From positions 182,449 to 246,448 of the forward strand of contig NZ_FNCG01000009.1 in assembly GCF_900100945.1 (NCBI RefSeq): a stretch of 64,000 nucleotides of DNA, given 5' to 3'. The notes beneath the pieces were generated by a model. The model saw nothing but the letters and a program-made list of their open reading frames with translations, was not told the DNA's origin and did not search any database. This document shows positions 18,224 to 25,659 of this stretch, piece by piece. The position numbers were made by a program, and so were the translations under genes. Source of the stretch: Mucilaginibacter gossypii. GTDB lineage: Bacteria; Bacteroidota; Bacteroidia; Sphingobacteriales; Sphingobacteriaceae. Position 1 is the stretch's first letter; the number at the start of each line of letters is the position of its first letter.

Positions 18224-18646
18224 ATGAAAATATTTCAGCAAATCCTTCAGCTTAGGGAGCGCAAAAGAGGTTTTCATCTCATCACGGCCGAAGTAATTAA
18301 TGCCCTACCTCAAATACACGAGTTAAAAACCGGTATTTGCCAGGTATTTATCCAACATACTTCGGCATCATTAACCATTAATGAAAATGCCGACCCAACC
18401 GTAAGGCAGGATTTTGAAATGTATTTCAGTAAAACCGTACCCGAAAACGACCCGGATTATTTACACGATGATGAAGGTCCTGATGATATGCCTGCCCACC
18501 TGAAAGCTGCGATGCTGGGCAGTTCAGTAACTATTCCTATCCGCAATGGAAGACTGGCTTTAGGAATGTGGCAGGGAATTTATTTGTGCGAGCATCGTAA
18601 CCACGGCGGCAACCGCATGCTGGTAATATCGGCATGGGGCGAATAA
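18224..18646 (+). CDS. YjbQ/UPF0047 family protein
   Basis: A 140-residue protein of the YjbQ family, reported to have weak thiamine-phosphate synthase activity in some members. The signature HTSASLTINENADPTVRQDF is split across residues about 46-66. It is followed by DDMPAHLKAAMLGSSVTIPI and GRLALGMWQGIYLCEHR. Full length for the family. The true cellular role is uncertain even where it is well studied. Confidence 0.9.
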   Translation: MKIFQQILQLRERKRGFHLITAEVINALPQIHELKTGICQVFIQHTSASLTINENADPTVRQDFEMYFSKTVPENDPDYLHDDEGPDDMPAHLKAAMLGSSVTIPIRNGRLALGMWQGIYLCEHRNHGGNRMLVISAWGE

Positions 18647-18776
18647 ATAATGAATAAGTGTTAATTATTATTGTAAAAAGCACAATTAATTTACACATTT
18701 GATTAACAATTGTAAATTAATGCTTTTTTAACGGGTGTAACACAGCAAATTTGCAAGCTTATATCGAATGTTATTC

Positions 18777-18784
18777 TATATTTG
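18777..18784 (+). promoter_or_regulatory. -7 promoter element for the Nudix-type regulator gene
   Basis: TATATTTG matches TAnnTTTG, 30 nt upstream of the ATG at 18815. A TTTG at 18750-18753 is 23 nt upstream of it, slightly longer than usual spacing. Confidence 0.5.
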
Positions 18785-18814
18785 TTTTTACCATAAAATT
18801 ATTACTGTTTATAA

Positions 18815-19516
18815 ATGCTCAAGTACTCCAAGCAAACAAGGTTATTATTAGCTGTTGATTGTATCATTTTTGGCTTTGATGGCGAAGTTTTAAAGATCCT
18901 ACTGATAAAAAGAGGCTTTCAACCCGAAAAGGGAAACTGGAGCCTGATGGGTGGCTTTGTTCAGCCAGATGAAAGTCTTGATCAAAGTGCCAACCGCATT
19001 TTAAAGCAATTAACCGGCTTGGAGGGCGTGTACCTTGAACAATTATATACTTTTGGGCAACCCCAGCGCGACCCTATTGAGCGTACAGTATCTGTAGCAT
19101 ACTTTGCACTGGTTGATATCCATAAATATGAAGCCCAGATCAGTGATGATTACCATGCCGAGTGGTTTCAGCTTAAACGTGCCCCTAAATTGATATTTGA
19201 CCAACAGGAAATGGTTGAGCAGGCCCGCAAACGCATCCGCTACAAAGCAGCTATGCACCCTATCCTGTTTGAGCTTTTGCCCACTAAGTTTACCATCCCG
19301 CAATTGCAAACTCTTTACGAAAGCGTGTTTAATACCACTATTGATAAACGCAATTTCAGTAAAAGGGTGCTGGCAACCGGTTTACTCATTAAACTGGCCG
19401 ATAAGGATAAAGCAGGCTCAAAACGCGGTGCTTATTATTACCAGTTAAACATGCAAAACTATTATGCCAAGTTTCAGGCATTTATGAACTTTATTCCTAA
19501 TCCCGATTCGCTATAA
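18815..19516 (+). CDS. Nudix-fold transcriptional regulator (NrtR/AraR-like)
   Basis: A 233-residue protein with an N-terminal Nudix domain (residues 8-145) and a C-terminal winged helix (about 155-225, with LQTLYESVFNTTIDKRNFSKRVLATGLL). The Nudix box starts correctly (GGFVQPDES at residues 46-54), but the REUxEExGU part is RILKQLTGL, so the metal-binding glutamates are lost. That pattern is known for NrtR and AraR regulators, which sense sugars or ADP-ribose rather than hydrolyse. A target operon is not adjacent, so the effector is unknown. Confidence 0.85.
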   Translation: MLKYSKQTRLLLAVDCIIFGFDGEVLKILLIKRGFQPEKGNWSLMGGFVQPDESLDQSANRILKQLTGLEGVYLEQLYTFGQPQRDPIERTVSVAYFALVDIHKYEAQISDDYHAEWFQLKRAPKLIFDQQEMVEQARKRIRYKAAMHPILFELLPTKFTIPQLQTLYESVFNTTIDKRNFSKRVLATGLLIKLADKDKAGSKRGAYYYQLNMQNYYAKFQAFMNFIPNPDSL

Positions 19517-19711
19517 CAGTTCTTTGAATCATTTTTTATTTGAGCCATTATCCGGTATTACCTGCAGAAGGTTTAATATTTTTGAATAACAGTAAAACTA
19601 ACTGTACCTGAGCCTTTTTTATTTAACATTCTTCAACCATACAGCTTTTTATCCGTATAATAGCTTTAGGCTATATCATGAACCGTTAGCCCGTTTTGCA
19701 AATATTAATTA

Positions 19712-21580
19712 ATGAAAAAAAACGTAAGCCTTTTAGTATTACTGTTGCTTGCTGTATCTGAATGTTTCGGCCAATTCAGGGAGGTTAATAAACTAAAAAA
19801 AGACTTGCCCTTAACTCATGATAGCATACAGTATGTAAATACGCTTAACAGGCTGGGGATGCTTATGTATGAGCAAAATATCGACAGTGCTTTCAATTAT
19901 GCTAAAAAGGCCAGAACTATAGCTGAGCGGCTTGGCTATAAGGCCGGAAAGGCCGATGCACTAAATGTTATAGGCATTGTTTATGATCTTAAAGGAAATC
20001 TGCAGCTTTCACTACGCTATTATAACGAGGCTTATAACCTGTACAAAGAATTAAATGATACCTCAAACGTTGTACAGGGGTTAATGAATATTGGCCTTGT
20101 GTTTAACGAGAACAAGGAAGATAAAAAAGCGATAAACTTTTTTAAGCGGGCATTAAACATTGGTAAAACCCTGCAGCGCGACTCTATCGTGGCGTTGGTG
20201 CTGTGCAATTACCTCCTCTTATACCCCGGGCAAATCCCCAAAGATTCGGTTGAAATCTACCTTGATAAAGCACGCGAAATTGGCACAAGGTATAAAGATA
20301 AACGTATGCTCGTTGAAGCAGACCAGGTACAGGGATTGCTATACCTTCAAAGCAATAACCGTGAACAAGGTGTGGCGGTTTTACAAAAAGCAGTAGATAA
20401 TGGTTTAGCCATGGAGCTTTATTACCTGAGCCTTGATATAGTCATGAACCTTGGCGATTTGTACCTCGAAAATAATGTTCCCCAAGCTATTGATTACTAC
20501 AAACAGGGACTTTCTATTGCCGAAAAAAGCGGCTATCACTATTATGAAAAAATCTTCGGGAAAAAATTATATGATATTTATATTGCTCAAAATAATCTGC
20601 CCGAAGTACAGCGCTACAGTTCAAAATTGCTGAAACTATATGACGACGAGGAGAAGTACACTAATACAACAGGCTTTGATTATATTGATTATGCCCTGAA
20701 AGACCAGGAACTGGAAGCTATAACCATCCGGAGCCAAAACAGGCAGGTGCTTGCGATTGTACTTGGTGTTTTATTTGTGATAACCGCCATTACCGTAATA
20801 TTTACTTACCGCCTTTACAACCTGAAGAAAAAGCATGGCCAAACATTGGAAGAGCTTAATCACACCGTACAGCTACGAAACGAAAAACTGCAAATAGATC
20901 ATGAATTCAACAACCGGCTGGTATCTATTCTTGCGCATGATTTCAGGCAGCCAATAGGCGCACTCAAAACACTGGCAACAGTACTTAAAGACGCCGATAC
21001 TTTTACACGGGAAGAATTGATGGAATTGGTAGATACCATGGAGCATTCTTCAAATATTTCGCTGGAGATTTTTGAAAACATATTGCAATGGATCAAACAG
21101 CAATTGTCGGGCTTTAATTACAAAGCTGTTCCACTGCCTTTAAAGGACCTGATAGATGAGGCAATACAACCATTTTATTTAATGGGTAAAGACCGCGGGC
21201 TTAGGTTCGTAATCAAAGTGGATCCGGCCATTGTTATTCACGCCGACAAAGAGTTGGTACAGTTTATCCACCGCAATTTTATACATAACGCCATTAAGTT
21301 TTCGCCAGATAATTCAACCATTACTATAGGTGCATCAAGCGATAACAACGATGTAACTGTTTGTGTACAGGACGAGGGAAAAGGTATTTCGCCCGATAAG
21401 CTGAAGTTGCTCTTTAATTTTAAAGCCAACATGCAGTACAGTAACGAAAAGGAAAAAGGCGCGGGCGTAGCGCTCATGATCTGTAAAGATTTTACCGAAA
21501 AAATGAATGGCCGGATCTGGGTTGAAAACAACAAGGAAAAAGGGGCTATTTTCTGCTACTCATTGCCCAATATCCATTAA
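19712..21580 (+). CDS. TPR-containing sensor histidine kinase
   Basis: A 622-residue membrane kinase. It has a Sec signal (MKKNVSLLVLLLLAVSECFG) and tetratricopeptide repeats in the periplasm or extracytoplasmic part (about residues 45-310, e.g. ADALNVIGIVYDLKGNLQ and VVQGLMNIGLVFNENKE). One transmembrane helix follows at about 345-367 (VLAIVLGVLFVITAITVIF). The cytoplasmic part has a coiled linker, an H-box LAHDFRQPIGAL (His near 409) and a HATPase domain (FIHNAIKFSPDN, VQDEGKGISPDKL, GVALMICKDF). No response-regulator gene is adjacent. Confidence 0.88.
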   Translation: MKKNVSLLVLLLLAVSECFGQFREVNKLKKDLPLTHDSIQYVNTLNRLGMLMYEQNIDSAFNYAKKARTIAERLGYKAGKADALNVIGIVYDLKGNLQLSLRYYNEAYNLYKELNDTSNVVQGLMNIGLVFNENKEDKKAINFFKRALNIGKTLQRDSIVALVLCNYLLLYPGQIPKDSVEIYLDKAREIGTRYKDKRMLVEADQVQGLLYLQSNNREQGVAVLQKAVDNGLAMELYYLSLDIVMNLGDLYLENNVPQAIDYYKQGLSIAEKSGYHYYEKIFGKKLYDIYIAQNNLPEVQRYSSKLLKLYDDEEKYTNTTGFDYIDYALKDQELEAITIRSQNRQVLAIVLGVLFVITAITVIFTYRLYNLKKKHGQTLEELNHTVQLRNEKLQIDHEFNNRLVSILAHDFRQPIGALKTLATVLKDADTFTREELMELVDTMEHSSNISLEIFENILQWIKQQLSGFNYKAVPLPLKDLIDEAIQPFYLMGKDRGLRFVIKVDPAIVIHADKELVQFIHRNFIHNAIKFSPDNSTITIGASSDNNDVTVCVQDEGKGISPDKLKLLFNFKANMQYSNEKEKGAGVALMICKDFTEKMNGRIWVENNKEKGAIFCYSLPNIH

Positions 21581-21686
21581 CCTCTTCATTGTAATTTTTA
21601 AATTACCTGTTGAAAAACAATATTTTAAGTTCGTAAATTTCAGTTCAAATACAGTTTGCTATACCCTGTTATTAAACCTATAATTT

Positions 21687-22558
21687 ATGAAAACTTATTT
21701 ATTACTGTTTGCAGCGCTACTGCTTTCTGCATATTCCTTTGCCCAGCAAATACCTGCCCGCTGGGACGAGCTTGTTGCCTCAGATTTTCCTGCTGCGCTC
21801 GCAAAATCGTCGAAAACTTGTATCCTGCCCATTGGGATCCTGGAAAAACACGGCCCCCATTCCCCTTTGGGAACCGACCTGATCCACGTACGTGAGTGGG
21901 CTGCCCATGCTGTTAAGTCGGAATATGCTGTTGTATTTCCCGATTATTTTTATGGACAGATCAATGAGGCCCGCCATCAGCCCGGAACATTTGCCCTGCC
22001 AAGCAAAGTGATCTGGGATTTACTGGAAGCTACCTGTGATGAAATTGCGCGAAACGGGTTTGATAAAATAGTAATACTGAACGGCCATGGCGGCAATCCC
22101 GAGTTTATCCAGTTCTTTATGCAATCTCTGCTCAACAAACGTCACAGCTATGCAGTATATTTTTATAACCCGCATGGTGCAGATAAGGAATACACAGATC
22201 AATACCGCAAAATGCATAAATCAGCTATTGAAGGTGATCAGATGCCGGCGAAAGTGAAACCGCGTCGATGCTTTACTATCGCCCAGATCTGATGAAGATG
22301 GACAGGGCGGCATCACAATCGGGCGATAATCAGCACCGTTTAAACCTGGCTAATATTTATACACCTATATGGTGGTATGCCGCTTACCCTAACCACTATG
22401 CCGGTGAAGGTGCTAAAGCTACACCCGAATTTGGCAAATTTATAGCAGAGCATGAAATAGCCAGCTTTGTACAAGCGCTCAAAGCAATTAAGGCCGATAC
22501 CAGTACCATCAAATTGCAAAATGAGTTTTTTGATAAGGTAGATGCGTTGAATAAGTGA
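21687..22558 (+). pseudogene. creatininase-family protein gene, frameshifted
   Basis: The first frame starts at 21687 with a signal peptide (MKTYLLLFAALLLSAYSFAQQ) and has creatininase-family motifs: LPIGILEKHGPHSPLGTD (metal-binding Glu/His/Asp) and VILNGHGGNPEF. After GDQ at 22241 the frame ends in unrelated residues. The continuation is in the +1 relative frame, and the homologous text resumes as HAGESETASMLYYRPDL... and runs to the stop at 22558. One missing base just after 22241 (or an equivalent change) explains this. It may be a real pseudogene or a sequencing error in one C of a CAT codon. Confidence 0.85.
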
Positions 22559-22570
22559 TCTAAATAACCA

Positions 22571-22600
22571 GACTTACGAAGTTTAATTACTTCGTAAGTC
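22571..22600. terminator. bidirectional terminator between creatininase gene and clpP
   Basis: A perfect 12-bp inverted repeat (GACTTACGAAGT / ACTTCGTAAGTC, 6-nt loop) between convergent genes. The T-tract is short on both sides, so efficiency is uncertain. Confidence 0.5.
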
Positions 22601-22613
22601 TTCAATATGCTAA

Positions 22614-23309
22614 TCAGTCCTCCTTAGCTCCCAAAACCTCGTCTATCATCCCAAAAGCTTTCGCTTCTTTAGCTATCATCCAGTAATCCCTGTCGGATAC
22701 TTCATAAACCCTGTCGTAGCTTTGCCCGCTGTGTTTGGCTGTGATCTCGTACAGCTCTCTCTTCATTTTAGAGATCTGTCTGGCAGCAATTTCAATGTCC
22801 GATTCCTGCCCCTGCGCTCCACCTGATGGCTGGTGCAGCATAACGCGTGAATGCGGCAACGCAGCCCGTTTGCCGTTGGCACCGGCGCAAAGTAATGTCG
22901 AAGCCATTGAGGCAGCCATACCAGTACAGATGGTAGCTACATCAGGCGATATAAACTGCATGGTGTCATAAATTCCCAGTCCGGCATATACTGAACCGCC
23001 CGGTGAATTGATATAGATCTGGATATCCTTTTTAGCATCGGCCGATTGCAGGAACAGCAATTGCGCCTGGATGATATTAGCCACCTGCTCATCTATCGCA
23101 GTGCCCAGGAAAATAATCCTATCCATCATCAGCCTCGAAAAAACATCCATTTGCGAGATATTGAGCTGTCGTTCTTCCATAATATAGGGCGTCATACCCA
23201 TCCTTAATTGGCTGTTATTCACCTGCGCAATAAACCTGTCGACATGTAAACTTCGGACACGGCGATGCCCCACCGCATATTTGCGGAACTCGTTTTGATT
23301 GATATTCAT
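22614..23309 (-). CDS. clpP: ATP-dependent Clp protease proteolytic subunit-like protein
   Basis: A 231-residue serine protease of the ClpP family. The catalytic residues are in place: Ser134 in GMAASMAS, His159 in VMLHQPSGG and Asp208 in SDRDYWM. The INSPGGSVYAGLGIYD oxyanion segment and the GQESDIEIAARQI handle helix are typical, so it should be active. About 40 residues precede the usual ClpP core. No clpX or tig gene is adjacent. It lies 12 bp after a small unknown gene, itself overlapping a sigma factor gene, so three genes appear co-transcribed. It is probably a second ClpP, but that needs the rest of the genome. Confidence 0.9.
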   Translation of the reverse strand: MNINQNEFRKYAVGHRRVRSLHVDRFIAQVNNSQLRMGMTPYIMEERQLNISQMDVFSRLMMDRIIFLGTAIDEQVANIIQAQLLFLQSADAKKDIQIYINSPGGSVYAGLGIYDTMQFISPDVATICTGMAASMASTLLCAGANGKRAALPHSRVMLHQPSGGAQGQESDIEIAARQISKMKRELYEITAKHSGQSYDRVYEVSDRDYWMIAKEAKAFGMIDEVLGAKED

Positions 23310-23321
23310 AAAATTTGATGT

Positions 23322-23594
23322 TTAGCGTTTACCGAACAAACGCATGACCTTTTGCCTGAAACCCGCATGCTCAGGCAAGCTGAATAGCTTTTGATGTACG
23401 GTTTCAATTTCGGCCTTAAGGCTGTTACGGCCATATTGCTGCACCAGGGTCAGAGTTTGTTTATGCCACATCACCTTATACTTAAGGCTTGGATTGATGA
23501 TCCGTTTGGCCTCGAACAACAGTGCATCATCAGGCGCGGTTTGCCCAAGCACATGATCGTCAATTTCTTTGATCTCATTCAATGAAGTCCTCAT
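23322..23594 (-). CDS. small protein in sigma-factor/clpP operon, unknown
   Basis: A 90-residue soluble basic protein. It has hydrophilic helices (SLKYKVMWHKQTLTLVQQYG, LKAEIETVHQKLFSLPEHAG) and no transmembrane segment. It overlaps the upstream sigma gene by 20 bp, and clpP starts 12 bp downstream. By position it could regulate the sigma factor, possibly as an anti-sigma-like partner, but I recognise no anti-sigma domain (inference from position only). Confidence 0.65.
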   Translation of the reverse strand: MRTSLNEIKEIDDHVLGQTAPDDALLFEAKRIINPSLKYKVMWHKQTLTLVQQYGRNSLKAEIETVHQKLFSLPEHAGFRQKVMRLFGKR

Positions 23595-24126
23595 AAGCCA
23601 GTGATTGTTCTTTAACTGTTTCCCTTACCTTTTCAATGCATTTATACTTCTGCGCAGTAGCAGACCGCTCGCCCGCGTAACCAAACAAATCCGCAAGCTC
23701 CTTCATGGGTAGTTTATGATAATAAAAAGCGCTTAGCAACTCCATGCATTTTTTACCGGCCGTTTCCAGGTATCTCATTAGTTTAACTGACGATGGCTGA
23801 TCTTCAGTTTCATCTGTAACATCAAAATCTTCGGTGCAATTATCGAGCGGCAGGTTATTGCGGTCACCCTTAAACTTTTTGAACCAAAGATGTTTGGCAA
23901 TACCCAGCAGATAAGCCTTTTCACCGTTATGCAGGGACAGATCACTGTTCACCGCCTTTTCATAATAAATAACAAGGGCATCCTGAAAAATATCTTTTGC
24001 GTCGTCAAAGGAACCACCCATCTTGCTTATATATTTAGCCACTGTTGGGAAAGCGCTTTGGTAAAGCTCCGTAATGAGTTGTTCCCTTTGGGCGGCCGGT
24101 TTATCAAAAACTATCTCATGTGCCAT
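23575..24126 (-). CDS. sigma-70 family RNA polymerase sigma factor (ECF-like)
   Basis: A 183-residue sigma factor started at ATG 24126; a TTG two codons upstream is less likely. Region 2 (about residues 25-90) has GGSFDDAKDIFQDALVIYYE and AYLLGIAKHLWFKKFK. Region 4 (about 125-175) has KCMELLSAFYYHKLPMKELADLFGY and a basic recognition helix (RSATAQKYKCIEKVR). It is more divergent than the ECF factor near 4 kb. It is the first gene of a three-gene set with a small unknown protein and clpP. Confidence 0.82.
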   Translation of the reverse strand: MAHEIVFDKPAAQREQLITELYQSAFPTVAKYISKMGGSFDDAKDIFQDALVIYYEKAVNSDLSLHNGEKAYLLGIAKHLWFKKFKGDRNNLPLDNCTEDFDVTDETEDQPSSVKLMRYLETAGKKCMELLSAFYYHKLPMKELADLFGYAGERSATAQKYKCIEKVRETVKEQSLAYEDFIE

Positions 24127-24341
24127 GATCAATGCGTTTAATAATAAGTGCGCAAAACGAGAGATATATCACCGTGAATTTAAAAAATTATTCCCAGGAT
24201 AGGATAATAGAATTATTTTCATCCTTATGGAAAAGGATATTGAAGGGACTGCTGCCCTGTCATGAACTGCCTTTTTTCTAAAGGTCAGCCCATCCCGAGT
24301 TATTTTCAATACAATTAAAACCACTCGGGGATAGCAAAAAA

Positions 24342-25217
24342 TTATGTTTTCTTCGTAAACTCCTTTTGGTACATGAGTGGGCTTTTACCTGTTACCTGTT
24401 TAAAATGCTTGTGAAAAGTGGAGAAATTATTGAACCCACTATCGTAACAAAGCTGTTTAATGTTGAGCTTGTTTTCAATCAGGAGCTTGCAAGCGTAACC
24501 TACTTTTATCTCGATTACAAACTGCGAGTAGGTTTTACGGGTTTTTGATTTAAAGTATCGGCAAAAAGAGTTAGCGCTTACGCCAGCTATATCTGCTATT
24601 TCTTCCAGGTAGATCTTTTTACGGAAATTACGTACCGAGTACTCATAAATGTTATTGAGCCTATCGCTTTCCGATTCATTATGATCGTACTTAAAACCTA
24701 TAGAAGTTAAATAATTAAGCGGCGAACTGCCTGCTATCGTATTCAATGCTTTGAGTAGCATAATGATCCTTTCTGCCCCATCTGTGTTGAGCATAGTGGC
24801 TAAAGTGTTGGCAACCTGCTTTTTTGTTTCGCCTGTTATCTGCAATCCACGTTTAGAGCGTTCAAGCAATACCTTGATCAGCTTATTTTCCGGGAGCTGA
24901 AGAAACTGATCGCCCCAAAAGTTTTCGCAAAAATGTACTACAACGGTATCTACCGGAATATGCTCTGCACCGCTGCCAAAATGTACATCATCAAAGCGCC
25001 AGTAATGTGGCAGGTTTGAGCCAACCAGAACCATATCGCCGGCTTCAAACTGTTTAATACTATCGCCTATAAATTGCGTTCCGCCGCCACTTGCGAAATA
25101 AATCAGTTCTAGTTCTGGATGGCAATGCCAGCGGTTATTGATATCCGGTGATACATCATGCCTTACGCTAAAGGAATGCGCAGGATCGGCAGAAACTTTA
25201 AGTAAAAGCGGCTTCAT
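24342..25217 (-). CDS. AraC-family transcriptional regulator
   Basis: A 291-residue regulator with an N-terminal cupin sensor (residues about 15-105: NNRWHCHPELELIYFASGGGTQFIGD split by the strand break, and FEAGDMVLVGSNLPHYWRF). The C-terminal AraC helix-turn-helix pair is at about 190-287 (LEEIADIAGVSANSFCRYFK, IKQLCYDSGFNNFSTFHKHF). The cupin suggests binding of a small sugar-like ligand. It stands alone with its target unknown. Confidence 0.92.
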   Translation of the reverse strand: MKPLLLKVSADPAHSFSVRHDVSPDINNRWHCHPELELIYFASGGGTQFIGDSIKQFEAGDMVLVGSNLPHYWRFDDVHFGSGAEHIPVDTVVVHFCENFWGDQFLQLPENKLIKVLLERSKRGLQITGETKKQVANTLATMLNTDGAERIIMLLKALNTIAGSSPLNYLTSIGFKYDHNESESDRLNNIYEYSVRNFRKKIYLEEIADIAGVSANSFCRYFKSKTRKTYSQFVIEIKVGYACKLLIENKLNIKQLCYDSGFNNFSTFHKHFKQVTGKSPLMYQKEFTKKT

Positions 25218-25506
25218 TCAGTTTTATTTACAAACAACGGGCTAAATGTAGATAAAAACTGTAAAAAAAGCTTATTTTTTATGAGGAGCTAAATTAACAA
25301 AATATTCGAGCTGCGAAGCCCCGCAAAAACGGCCCGGGTAAATCAATACATAAAAGTTTAATCTTGGTTTGTGTAGCTTAATTAAATAATAATAAAAACG
25401 AGAATAATACCTCACGGTTATTGGATTGATATACAGATTGATTAAATAATAAGTGAGTTTAACGGAAAAATCAAAACCTTAATAAGTTCATTAACGTATA
25501 ATTAAT
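25218..25506. other. gene-free stretch
   Basis: AT-rich region upstream of the AraC gene and downstream of the outer-membrane-protein terminator. No ORF, RNA or clear promoter motif was found. Confidence 0.4.
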
Positions 25507-25545
25507 AAAAAAAGGGGCGTCCCGTATCTCACCTCGGAACGCCCT
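25507..25545 (-). terminator. rho-independent terminator of the outer-membrane protein gene
   Basis: On the minus strand, GGGCGTTCCG...CGGGACGCCC with one mismatch and an 10-nt loop precedes a run of seven T. It lies about 115 bp after the stop at 25660. Confidence 0.7.
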
Positions 25546-25659
25546 GCAGTTATCTTATGATAACATCAACTAAATCTCAGATCATCATGTTTTGATCTGA
25601 ACTCTCCATCTTTCTCAGGGATGGGAAGGTTTTTAATATTTTATGAACCTTGCCGTTCA

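Noticed and set aside
21687..22558. Two separate creatininase genes
   Set aside because: The second ORF has no start domain and continues the same fold; a single frameshifted gene is simpler.
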